Part shown: positions 11,481-24,300 of the stretch, one piece after another
Layout of the letters: each line of letters opens with the position of its first letter
Numbering within the stretch: position 1 is the first letter of the stretch
Assembly (NCBI RefSeq): GCF_030463535.1
Contig: NC_132880.1
Location: 40,863,842 to 40,927,841 of the forward strand
DNA: 64,000 nt
Reading direction: 5' to 3'
Source of the DNA: Salminus brasiliensis
Lineage: Eukaryota; Chordata; Actinopteri; Characiformes; Bryconidae
Position numbers and translations under genes: made by a program
Notes under the pieces: model-generated
Databases searched by the model: none
The model's input: the letters and a program-made list of their open reading frames with translations, nothing else
Told to the model about the DNA's origin: nothing

Positions 11481-12939
11481 ATCTTTTACAGCTGTGTCAT
11501 TGTGAAGAACACGTCATTAACAGGATTAAATAAACAGTTGTAAGGTAACAGTCAGATCTAAATGTTTTGGTCCTGTAATTGTGATTCAGAAGCGAATCAC
11601 CCAGCCTTATCTATACACAACACTGTCCGTAATGGTGCTTTGTTGCTGCTCAGGGGCCGTACTAGTGTCTTAAACACATACAAACTCTTCATACAAAAAT
11701 GTTATTCTTCTGAACTTTCCTCTTAAGAACATTTCTAGGAGATGTTGGTATTCTTACAGATTATACATTCTTTAATATTTTATTAATCTTATGATCACCT
11801 TACACTTGACTCAGAAGGTAGGCCTCAAAAATGATCTGTTAAATGACAGAATTAATGTTTAATTTAACTGAGAACTTTTAAAGCTGTTAAACTACTGTTT
11901 GTTTCTACAGAAGAAAAATCACTTCAGCTCTTGTTTATTGAAAATGTTTGAACGTTTAATTTGATTCTGCTTTTCCTCCAGTTTGCCTCCTCTGCATGGG
12001 TTTAACTGGATATTAAAAGTATTTATATATTTTACATTGTTTATGATAAGCTATGAAATGCAGCATAATAGACTGTTATAAATGTCCTAAATAAAAAAAA
12101 AAACAAGTGTATGAAGAAAATATTAGTAATCCCTCACTAATGACAATTCTGGGTTCTCTCTGTTGTATGAAAATATATATTAAACTATAAGTGATAAAAG
12201 AGGTTAAGCAGGCTTTTAGGAATAACTATTTCAGTGGCTGTTGGCAAGTCTGGCTCGCGGGCATGTTTAACACATGCAAAATACACCCAGTGCTTCAAAC
12301 GGATTCAACTGCGAATCATCATTAACAGCTGAATTTAGTTAAAGACTAAATGTAATGTAGAGTCTGGGAATGTAATCGATAATATTCACAATAATATTTC
12401 ACAAACGTTCTGGACAAATCCAGAGAACTAGGGGAAGTAATCCTCATGGTTTATCTGAATGTTCCCTGTGTTTCTACTGTGAGCAATAACCCAGCGCTCT
12501 AACCACCAAGCCGCCGCCATGCAGTTATTAGTTAAAGCCCATGCTGACCAAGGCCCTGAACTCAAGCCAGCAGATCTATGCTGGGGTCTCCAATACATGC
12601 TGTCACTGTCATGCAGAAACCTCCAAAAATCTAAATTTTTGCAGATTTTCAGATTTGTCAGTAGTTCTTTATATTGAATACTGCATATTATGGAATGCAT
12701 ATGTGTATTAATTATTTACTGCTGAAAACTAGTTCACAGAAAATGTAGAAAATCAACTAAAATGGTAAAGTGACTAAAACACACAGAGATCATTACTGAC
12801 TCAGCAGTGCTATATTTTTGCCATTTATCCTATTCTCACCCAAATGCCCATAACTCTATATTGGGAGTTGTCAGTGAAATGCAATATGGTCAAACATCAG
12901 CAAGTTGAAGGATATGCTCCAACCATGTTTTGGCATATA

Positions 12940-13075
12940 GCATAAAGTCCTTCCTGAAGAGTTGAGGCTGATGCTGCAGTACAGTGTGGACAAACTCCCA
13001 GTTAAAACCCTGGATTTTAGAAGAAACATTGCATGAGCAGATGTCTACAAATGTATGGACATACAGGGTCAGTGT
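12940..13075 (-). mobile_element. Decayed family A-like remnant, minus orientation
   Basis: Phrases such as TTAGAAGAAACATTGCATGAGCAG and GTCTACAAATGTATGGACAT match the start of family A read on the minus strand, with several changes. Only a remnant is left. Confidence 0.4.
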
Positions 13076-13776
13076 CCTGGACATGGGTTGAGCCTAGGCT
13101 TAAACTAGACTGCAGCATCAGTGGTGAATCAGACTTGGACTCAAAACATGATTACACAGATTTTTCTAACATTCTGCATAATTTAGTCATTGAGATGTAA
13201 ACAACACCATTCATATTTTAGATGGTGTAATGTAGTGAAATGCATAAACTGCTATTTCTTTGCAGTGGTGGTGATCCAGGCATCACAATGTCTACCAAAC
13301 AAATATAGGTGTTTTATTTATTATCCACAACAACCAGTGAACCTACATGTTACGTCTGGATTTTTATATGTAATGTTGATTATGGTATAATTAGGGATTC
13401 TTTAAAGCATTGTGCCATAAAGTAAAAAAAAAACTGAGAAAACTATTGATTAAATTGAGAGAAAAGACTGTTAAAATAACAAATTGTTAAAGAAAGAGAA
13501 AAGATTGTTCAATTGAGAGAATGATCCATTATACTGTGAAAATGCATTTTAAACTGAGGGAACAATTTATAACATTGAGAGAACATATTTATTATAAGAT
13601 GTATTATTAAATTAAGCACACAGATTGTTAAATTGAGGGAATGAATTACCAAATTTAGAAAACTGTTCATTTAACTAAGTGCTTTATTATTATTGTTTTA
13701 TTATTAAATGAGGGAATGGTTTATTAAAGTAAAAAAATATTTATTAAATGAAGGGGGATGAATTGGTTATTTTAAA

Positions 13777-14110
13777 GGAATGCTTTATTAAATTAAAATA
13801 ATGATTTATTAAATTAAGGGGGGATTGGGTAATGTAAAGGAATGATGTATTAAATTAAAATAATGATTTATTAAATTAAGGGGGGATTGGGTAATGTAAA
13901 GGAATGATGTATTAAATTAAAATAATGATTTATTAAATTAAGGGGGGATTGGGTAATGTAAAGGAATGGTGTATTAAATTAAAATAATGATTTATTAAAT
14001 TAGGAGGGGTTGGTTAATGTAAAGGAATGATGTATTAAATTAAAATAATGATTTATTAAATTAGGGGGGTGAATTAGTTAACTTAAGGAACGCTTTATTG
14101 AATTGATGAA
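13777..14110 (+). repeat. 62-bp AT-rich minisatellite upstream of pdcd6ip
   Basis: The unit starts GGAATGATGTATTAAATT and recurs at 13777, 13839, 13901, 13963, 14024 and 14087, giving periods of 62, 62, 62, 61 and 63 bases. Each unit holds a TTATTAAATT core and a G-run (GGGGGGATTGGG). Units 2-4 are nearly identical; the outer ones are diverged. Degenerate relatives (AATTGAGAGAA, TTAAATTGAGGGAATG) extend back to about 13435. Confidence 0.93.
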
Positions 14111-14129
14111 ATTATTTATGAAATCGAGA

Positions 14130-14359
14130 GACCTGCTTGTTAAATTAAGGTATCTGTAGCTTCACTATCTTGATATTTAGGGGCTTTATAATTTCTCCAC
14201 ATCCTAAATCAGTGGAATTTCCCTTTAATCTGGGGCCGGAAAAAATCTTCGTAAACACTCGGTCGTCACCGGAGAGATCCAGGAAGTGCAGCAGCGCTGT
14301 TTTTGTGCCCACTGCTGTTCTTCGTTCGCCATAAACCCGAGTCACTTCAGCGGGCCGAA
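14130..14359 (+). promoter_or_regulatory. pdcd6ip: Likely promoter and 5' UTR of pdcd6ip
   Basis: The 230 bases before the ATG change from AT-rich minisatellite to mixed composition with CpG dinucleotides and ETS-like GGAA/TTCC words (GGGGCCGGAAAAAA, CACCGGAGAG). The CpG density continues into coding exon 1, as is usual for a housekeeping promoter. The transcription start is not determined. Confidence 0.45.
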
Positions 14360-17300
14360 ATGGCGACGTTTATTTCTGTTCCGTTAAAGAAGTCTTCAGA
14401 AGTTGATTTGTCGAAACCGCTGTCCAAATTCGTCGCGTCTACTTATCCGGCGGGGGAGGAACAGACCGAGTATCTCCGCGCGGTGGATGAGCTGAACAAG
14501 CTCCGGAAAAGCGCGCTGGGGAGGCCGCTGGACAAACACGAGAGCTCGCTGGAGATCCTCTTGCGGTCAGTCTGCTGGCTGGGTGTCGTTAGACCTCGCT
14601 GTCTGGCCGCTCTGACAGTAGTGTCTGAGATGCTATTTCATGCTGAAAACCTCAGCAAAGAGGTCGATATCTAGTATTTATTAAATTACAGCTGATTAAA
14701 CCATTCACACTGTTAGCCAGATGCGAATATGTCAGAATAGCTAACCGAGCTAACGCTAGGACTAAGCTGCTAGCTAACCAAGCTAACGAGTGCTGCTGTT
14801 TTACCCGAGGGCTTTCTTTAGCGACATGGGCAGTTGATAATTAGCTAGCTACATTTTATGAGCCATTTGTCAACTAACACTTACACTGTATGTATACTAC
14901 TGTTAGCTAGCTAGCTCTTGTTGTAATAACACTGGATATGTATGGTAAGGTAGCTCGCTAGCTAAGTTACTATTAGCTACACAGGTCAGCTATTGCTAGC
15001 TTGCCTACCTGTCATCTGCTACCGGACGTTATTCAGCTCTAGGTCATGGTCCTTTTAATAATTCATATTAATAACTTCATAGTCGAGTTATTAACGTCTG
15101 AATAGAGTGTGTTTGCTAGCTAGTGCTGCCTATATTGAAATGTTAGAAGCTCTTGACTATGAAAACAACCTCCGCATGTCCTTTATGGTAAACGCCACAC
15201 CTCATCAGTAACTTACCGGAAAGTTAGCTAGCCAGTCCTTATCTTACAGGCTTTTGGTTAAGCTGAGATTTGATGAATGCAAAACCAGACATTAATTTCT
15301 AAATCTTGAGTTTTAAGTCCTCTTTGCCTGGTATGTAGGCCAGCGGGCAAGGGTGTTACTATTTCGGCCTGGTTTCTGTATTCACTGGGTTTGGGACTGA
15401 CCCAGCGAGCAAGCGCAGCAAGACGGCTTAACTTTGACAGCGTGTCCGTTAACCAGCGTCTGATTTTAATCATTAAATTGACCTTCAGACGTTTTTATAG
15501 CCCACAGTCTACGTCAAATCTTGTTTTTTCATATTATTCAAAAGCTTTTAGTTGTTTCCCCACTCTTTTAGTTAACTATTTTGACAGGCCACCGACTATT
15601 CTGCGTTTAAGTTGTAATAATTAGCTAAATCCGCATCCAGGAGTTTTTATAGCCCCCAGTCTTCGCTGCATGATCTTCTCACCATGGCATAATAGGTGTA
15701 TTGACACAGGTGTATTGTTTTCCGGACCACCAGGCTAGACTCTCCTGACCACATAACTAAATAACTGGGTCAAAGAGCGCCCCCTGCTGCCACGGCAATG
15801 GTCTGCACCCTTAACTCCAGCTCCTGGTCACAGTCTTCTCCCTCTTCTCCGTGACGCATTTTGCCTTTGGCAGTGAATGTTTCTCAGTGCCTGTTAAACA
15901 AGCAGTCTTAAGGTCTGTGCATCCACAGCAGTACCTGAATGCATACCTTATGTGGGTAACCTATAGACTGTGTGTGCTGGCGCTGACTCTGCTTGGTCGA
16001 CAGCAGACCGAATGTTGTGTAATTTGATCACATGAGAAAGGAGAAGTGGGTGCAGTGATTGACACTTAGGCTCAACTCTTACACTGGTAAAGTCCCTTCT
16101 CCATTATTGGGCCATGTGGTTAATAACCTGAGCATTCAGTGATAATGAAAAGTTTGCATACGGAAGAGTCCAGGAAGTGGCACGTTAATTTGTTAAACAA
16201 AAGCACTGGAGGGGCTGCAGTCTTTGCCTTTTGTCCCTAGTGCATCTAGATTGTACTTCTGCTAATTTAAATGTGATGTGAGGAAGGTGGAACAGATGTC
16301 TCAATCTCAGACACTTGGGAATCTAAATCTGGTAAACCTGACTGGCTGTTTGTGTAATAGCTGTGAAGGCCTTACGTGTTACGGTATAGTGTGGTAATAT
16401 GTAATCTATCCATTGCTGACACAGAAGTGCAAATGCATACACACAGCTTGTTTAGTTCAATATAAACCTGCTGTGTGGCAGGCGTTGGCTAGAGGGGTGT
16501 AAAGCCCCCCCCCCCAAGCATTGAGCTGTGGAGCTGTGTTCTCTGGAATGATGGTTGGCGCTCCATCCTATGCTTTTGGGATCGGTTGAGAAGTTGGGGA
16601 TGCGGTGAGATGGTGATCCTCTGACATCCTAGTAGAAAGCCTTCCCTGGACAGTAGCAGGATAAACTCTCTTTTAATATCCTTGATTTCAGAAGAAACAA
16701 TAAATGAGCAGGTGTCCCAATACTTTTATCCATATAGTGTATATATGTAAAATATCTGTTTTGCAGTTTGTGTAACTCTCCACAGCTAAGTGTTAGATTT
16801 CTCTGTAATTTCTCAGTGTCTGTGTATTGACATCTGGAGATTCAAGTAAAAAATATTGTCAGCCCACAATTCCCAAGAGTGCATGTCTAGTTATGAGCCC
16901 TAATATAACTGCCAGTGCTGCTGTGAAAATGCTGACGGGGGGCTAAAGAAGGGAGCAGTGACTCATCAGATGTGTGTGCCAGATATTGAATTACTTGCTT
17001 CCTGAGTGCTTTTCTGTTCTGCCCTGCGTATAGAATAAATGTGTGCAGTCTGGTCCTCAGTAAGACAGTATTAAGTTTCCAGCTCCTTTTCTTCCATGTG
17101 GATGGTGAATGAGCTATGCGTTGCTATAGAAACAGGCCTTTTGTTTTGGTATCACCCTCTTGTGGTCTTTAGGCTGTATGGTGAATGCTTGGTTTTGCTG
17201 TGTGCCGCTGTGTTGGCCCTGTGTTTATGGGTTAGATGACGAGCAGTGTCTTGGGTACACCCTTCAGCGGTGATCCAGATCGATGAGTCAACAGTCACAT

Positions 17301-20300
17301 ACCTGTTTATGTCATCAGGAGAAGAAGCTTAAAATAGGAACCAGTAATGGAACTTCCTTTCTATGTCATGAGCAAGCTTGGCACCATTACCTAGCATTAG
17401 AGGTAGTGTTTGTTTTTTGTTTTTTTGTTGTTTTTTGTGAAGTCACGCTTGTTGATGTTACATCAGAAGTCTTCGGATGACGAACAGTCACATGAGCTTA
17501 TCATCTGAAGTTACTTCTAACTTTTCTGGTTTCCTCAGCTTGAACTTGAAAAGAAAAATGTCTGCTCTGTTTTCAGAGTAAGGGAGGTAATATGTCATCA
17601 GCCAGTAGATATTTAAGCACAAGCTCTAAATGTCAGACAACAAATGGAGCAGATATGGTCACTGATTAACTGTAACTGGTTTGTCTGGCACAAAAGCTTT
17701 CCTAGGGGGGGGGGGTGAGATGGGGAGAAGAAGAATTTTAGGATAAACACAAATATGTTCTTAAATGAACTTTGAGGATTTATTTTTTAAGATTTTCTGA
17801 AAGCTCACTTCATTGGGTTCTTCTGTAGACACAGCTAAGTGCCTAAGCTATGTCATAGACATAAAAAAAATTCAGTAAACATAAGCTAAGTGATGGTGAA
17901 TGTTTCAGGCGACATGAATTAAGATCCTCATTGGAAAATATAATAACTGTGGCATGACTTTAGAAAGCTTTTTTTGTCTTATGTAGACGCAAACAGTACT
18001 TTTAAGAACTACTTTTAATCAAGATCTAGCTTGCGTTATGATTCAGTGCCATATCCTGTATATTGAAGTTTGAGTTATATCAGTATTTTATGTATTCAAA
18101 CAGAATGTTAAATCAAATTACAAGTTCAAATACACTTGAGGATAGTTAAACAATATTTATTGTCATTTTCACACAGAATTGGATGAAATATAAATAAAAA
18201 ATACCAAAAATAAATCTAGTAAATCAAATAAAAAAAAGGAAAAATGTGGATTTTAAAATAAAGAGCTTAACTTGTCTCCTAGTCCCGCTTGACATTACTG
18301 CATTTAATAATCACCACGGTCTCGAATCATACGAGATGTACTGGTTTAGTACTGCTCGTGGGAAGAATGTATGAGTTCATTCTTGATTAAAAACTCATTC
18401 TTTGCGCTCCTCTTCTCTTTTTTAGGGCTGCCATGTGAATTAATAGTCCTCTGACTCGCTTTCTGCTCCAACCGCTGACTCTCATCTATTTCCTGGCTGT
18501 CACACACGTCACAGCTCATTATAATGTACAAATCAGATTTACTCAGTGGCATCACATGATATTTCTTGGAAGCTAAACCGGTACCATAAAGGCTTGAAAA
18601 ATTTAACAAGTTAAAATAAACCCTCCCTTAAAATGAAAGTTCCCAATAGGTTATGGGTCCAGACCCTGACCCTGACCTTCTGAACTCTTACAGTCTAAAA
18701 CCATTGTGATTTTCGAAGAATAGCAATTATGTTTTTTTTTTTGTTTTTTTTTTTTTGTTTTGTTTTTTCTTAAGCGGGAAAAAGTACATAAGATTTTGTT
18801 TCGTAAAAGACTTTTTTGAAAGTCCAGCCCCAGATATTGGGGTCTTTTAGATCATGTTGAAAAGTGCATGTTGAAAGTTGTTTGTGATGCTTTTACCTCT
18901 CACATCTTTCACTTTCTCTCGCTCTCTTACTGCAGGTACTATGATCAGCTGTGTGCCGTCGAGCCTAAATTTCCTTTCCCTGAGGTAATTTTCTTATTTA
19001 TATAATATATATATAAATATATATAATGTGTGTGTACCTAATCATGCGTACATTTAAACGTAGTATTATGGCGCTGATTTTAATCTCTGTGTTTCAGCTG
19101 TGTCTAACATTCACATGGAAAGATGCTTTTGATAAAGGGTCTCTGTTTGGTGGCTCGGTTAAGCTTGGTAAGTCTGTCTTTTAAACCTTCAGCCGCTCTT
19201 AAAAATAAAGGTGCTTTCTTAAGTCATGCCATAAAAGTACAACTTTTGGATTAATAAAGAACCATGTTTATAATAGAGGGTATGGATAAGGGTGAAGAAT
19301 ACTTGAAAGATTTATAAAATCATCACTTGATGTAAAGGTTCTTCACACTCACGCACCTCTATTACAAACATGGTTCTTGTAGTGCCTTTATCCTTATACT
19401 AGAATAAGTGTAAGTAGATAGTTGGTGGTGTTTTCTAATAACTATGTTAATATTGTGTGTGTTTTTAGCCTTGGCAAGTTTGGGCTATGAGAAGACCTGT
19501 GTGTTGTTTAACATCGGAGCTCTGGCTAGTCAGATCGCCTCAGAGCAGAACCTGGACAATGATGAGGGACTGAAGGCAGCTGCCAAGTTTTACCAGGTCA
19601 GGGTCTCACCATAAACATTTAACATGGTAATGTCTGGTGTTTATATCTATTTTTTGGACATTTGAGGTCTGATCTCTCTTTGTTTGTGCAATTCTGCTGG
19701 TGTTTCTCTTTAGCTGGCGAGTGGTGCATTCGCTCACATCAAGGACACAGTGCTCTCTGCTCTGAATCGGGAACCTACCATGGATATTTCTCCAGAGACC
19801 GTGGGAACACTCAGCCAGATCATGCTCAGCCAGGCACAGGAGGTTTTTGTGATGAAAGCCACAGCAGGTGTGTGTAAGAGGGCTGTTACGTCACTGATTA
19901 ACAATAAATATATCAGTCCTAAGACTCTGACATTTGGTATGACTGAAAGAGATAAGATAAGCAAACCTTATTTTCCATAGTTTTGTATAACAATACTTGG
20001 TGGTGAAATTAAATAATGTATGCTTTTCTTAATAGTATTTTTTTGTATTTTGGACTTTCTGAATCTTATGAAGTATTTGTAAAGAACATTTATCTTAAGT
20101 TTATTAGAGAGACAGAGATAGACTATAATATTGAATAATATTGAGCTTGACTAGCATAGGCGTGCCCTGAGTTGAATTATACTGTTCAAAGGGAGAGTTC
20201 ACATTTGAGCCATTCAAAATAATTAATGAGTGTATTTTCACACCTCTTAGAGGAAAAATACATATTAAAACATTGTGAAACAAACCTCAGCAAATGTCCA

Positions 20301-21336
20301 CACTCTTGATCCCAGAACACATTCCGGGAGCCTAAAACCTCTAGTTGTTTTATTTGCCTTTGCACACTAACTTTACACATGTATTCATTTGCTGTGTCAG
20401 AAGTAACCAAATATAGCTTTTCATTGGTGTAGCTAAGCTTATCTGGGACACATTGAAACAAAATCTGACCATGATCAACGTTTGAATGGTAGCAAACTTT
20501 GAGATGATATTTTCTTCCATTAAAATATTCTGTGGTTCTTGATCTGGCAACTTAGTAAGCAACTTTATACAGTTTTCTGAAAACATTTAAAGCGTTTATA
20601 ACCAGTTTATCTGAGCTGTATTTTGCCAGTTCAGCGAACTAGTTCATCAGAACAAATGAACAGATGAGAATGCTGTAAGTACTGCACCAAACAGTTACAA
20701 ACAATTTGGTCCTGTTAATCAAACAAACTAAGACTGTAACTTCAGTCTTTCAGGAGGTGGTCTGAGATGCATTTTAGCAAAATGTAGTGTAAACACCTCC
20801 GTCTTTCCAAGACTCATTCGACAATCAAAACCCCTCCCAGTAAAACCAAACACCAGTAATAATTGCTGCGTAACAAGTGAATTTGCATATTCTGTCCCAC
20901 ACAATAATAACATTTCAATCTGAGTAACCAGATACACAGTTTACTCTGAATTGAAGGTACTTTTGAGCTTTGGCACGGCCAATAGTTAGCTGCACAACAA
21001 CCCTAATACAGAAGTTTACAAACAGTACACAATTCCCAGAACCTGAATGAGCTTATTAAGCTGTGCAATAAACCTGTGGGGAAGAACAAGATGAAATAAG
21101 TGAAGAAAATTAAATAAATAAGAGTTTTAATGATGTAATATTAGTGCTCTGTTAATTGATGTTTAAGGATGGCAGGTGATTCTGGTGTTTGGGCACTGAG
21201 AGGGATGTAATTTCACTTCCTGGCACCTTATGCTTTTGTTAATGTCTCTGGTTTCAAAGATCTATGTTTTGAGGAATTTTAGGGTGACCTTAATCAGAGT
21301 ACATGTATATGTGTATGTATATGTGTATATATATCA

Positions 21337-21388
<52 letters not shown>

Positions 21389-24300
21389 TGAAGAAGGCCT
21401 ACAAAAAAATGACAATTCATGTATTGACAAAAAATGTTTGGTACATTTAGAAAGTGTCTAACGCGTCTAACCAGTCAAATTTGATATTGGGTAATCTCCC
21501 ACCTTCAACGTTATTTAAGTAGTGCCTGTTTTGATGTTTAGAGTATAGAAGTATTAGACTGTTCAGATGTTTCAACCTAGATTAACTTTAGATGTGTGGT
21601 TTGTTTGACTGATCATGTTGTTGCTCCCCCACATGTGATTTGCTCTACAGACAAGATGAAGGATGCCATCATTGCTAAGTTGGCCAATCAGGCTGCAGAT
21701 TTCTATGGCGATGCTTTCAAGCAGTGCCAGTACAAAGAGAACCTGCCCAAGGTACGCCCACTTCAACTACGCCGACCCGTCGACCATTGGAGAGGCATCC
21801 ACTAGGGGTCACTGTAGACACAGTATAAACCATCAAGACTGACACATTGCATGCAGCATCCACTGTGTGTATGTGTGTTTGTCTATTACATTTAGTGTCT
21901 GTACTGGCCACTAGTCGTTCCCTCAAACACACATGCACACACTTTGACAATTTCAACTTCTTGCCTTTTGTTTCTCCTCCCACTGATCTGTGAGTGTGAA
22001 CGCTGCATGAGCGTTGTGTGAAGGTTTGGTTGAGGTTTGCTGAAGGTTGCGTGCTGATTTGCTGTTCTGTTCTCTCTTCCTGCGCCCTGTGCTGTGTGTC
22101 TGTGCTCGTTTGTGGTTGCTCGTGGTGTTTGTTCGTGGTTGCCGTGGTGTTTGTGGTTGCCTCTCCCTGGTCAGTATTTTTATTTCCAGGAAGTGCTTCC
22201 AGTCCTGGCTGCCAAGCACTGCATGATGCAAGCCACTGCGGAGCTCCACCAGTCAGCGCTGGCCAATCAGAAGAAGCGATTTGGGGAGGAGATTGCCCGT
22301 CTGCAGGTGGGTCTGTGTTTATCTGTGTGTTTATGTATCTGTGGAATGGAAGTTGTCAGGCAGTGAAGTGAAGACGTTGGGACCCGAAAAGCACATTTCC
22401 AGCATCTGATGCTCCTTCAGGTCTTCATAGAAATATGCTTTATTATCTTGCTTGGGTTGTTTGCTTTATTACAACTTGAGCGATATCTTTAGCTGTGTTT
22501 CCTTCCAAAGGCAAGTAGTCTATGGATAAGGTTTTGGGTATACCATGGTATGAAAATTGATCATACCATGGACATGTGCTTAATACTAGTATTAAAAATG
22601 CAACCAAACAGATTCCCACCAATTTCTTACTGTTTTCAGTTTCAGTTAGTTGATGTATAAAGAAAATAATCAGCAGATAAATCTATCATTAAAAAATAAT
22701 TATTAGTGACATACAAAATATTTCAGAAAAGCTCTGCCTGGGTAGGCATATATACTGTATAAAACCATATGTATATATATTATATAAAACATTTTAACCA
22801 GTGAAGATGATGATGATGATGATAATAATAAGAAGACGAAGAATTGTGAAACACTGTGTACTTTGATATCTTTCATATGCATATGTATTTTTATCATACT
22901 GTTCAAATGTCTTACCATTTCATGCAACATGTCAGCTGTCAACACTTTTTCTGTTTTTTTGCTCAAGACAAATGCTTTGTTCATACCAGAAATGTTTTTG
23001 TGAGTGAGGGGATGGGGAGGAAACAACTTTACGCATACATTTAGTGCCATGTGACACATTTCCCTAATATGCCTCTTTATAACAAACATAAAGACTTAAT
23101 AATGCACTAAAAAGCGCACTGCAATTAAAAGTGCATTTGTTGGTGCAGTACATAAACACAAACAGCACGGCGGAGTGCTTAATGCATTTTCACATTGTCA
23201 ATATCTATGATATAAGTTGCGTTGAAAGCTGATGGAAACATAGCTACAGTCAAAAATTGGCCTTAGTTTGTTCAAACACAACATAAACACAGGCGGATCT
23301 CCCAAATAACAAAAGTGATACAATTAACACCATCAAAACATAATTAAATATAAAATAAATTAATTTTAAACACAAACTTTTGATACTTTTGAAACATTTG
23401 TTAGTTGTCTCATAAAATACAGTCAATTTAAAAATTAAGAATCTAAGCCATATAAAAATGTTTGAAACTGGCATACCTTTGCTTGAGGGGAGGTCTTTGT
23501 GGAGGGATCTTTTACCTTTTTAAGGTGCCCTCTGCATGTGGGCGGCCTGCATGTGTGAGAGAAAAGCTATGGGTATGTATATGTCTTGGCCATTTGTTTT
23601 TTGTAGAAATTAATTTGGTGTTTTCTTTGTGTCTTTGCAGCATGCCACAGAGCTGGTTAAGACTGTGGCGTCCCGCTACGATGAGTATGTAAATGTAAAG
23701 GATCTTTCTGATAAGATCAGCCGTGCTCTCACAGCTGCTAAGAAAGACAACGACTTCATCTACCATGATCGTGTCCCCGAAGTTAAAGACCTGGAGCATA
23801 TTGGCAAGGCAACACTCGTCAAGGCAACAAGCATTCAAGTTCCAATTAGTCAGAAGTTCACAGGTAAAATGTTATTTCATACTGGTTTATTTTCCGCTTT
23901 CATTTTTAACTAACAGCCTTTTTTGTTAGATTTAATAAAAACCATGAAAACTGAAGGTTGAATCCTAAATAATACTTACTTTTCTAACAAAATTCTTTTA
24001 ATATGGCTGCATTTTGTGTTGTCGCTCGCCTCCCCAGACCTTTTTGAGAAGATGGTGCCTATGGAAGTGCAGCAGTCTTTGAGCCTGGCCAACTCCAGGA
24101 GGGCTGATACGGTCAACAGACTTGTGGGCAGTCTGAGAGAGGCAACCAACCTCTGCAATGGGTGAGTTTGTGAGATTTGGTTAAAAATAACAACTCCTTT
24201 AATTTGACTTGACCTGGTTAGTAGTTATGTTGTTAAACCCTTGAGATTTTTTTAGATGGTTCTTTTAACCTGTTTTTGTGAGCTTTTATATTTTCTTGTG

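Larger units (their letters stand above)
9861..14129. other. Intergenic region between ubp1 and pdcd6ip
   Basis: No conserved gene was recognised here. It holds a G-homopolymer at about 10269-10282, a composite repeat at 11015-11480, a decayed family A remnant at 12940-13075 and an AT-rich minisatellite at 13777-14110. Short open frames (for example at 10517-10861) have AT-driven composition and no recognisable domain, so I do not call them genes. Human CLASP2, expected between these two genes by synteny, is not present. Confidence 0.75.

Noticed and set aside
12440-12560. Sequence with a tRNA/SINE-like CTCTAACCACCAAGCCGCCGC
   Set aside because: It resembles a reversed fragment of a SINE head, but no complete A and B boxes, tail or target duplication could be found.
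22018-22371. 117-codon frame rich in Cys/Val/Leu, resembling membrane segments
   Set aside because: It is a wrong-frame reading of GT-rich intron sequence plus pdcd6ip exon 7.
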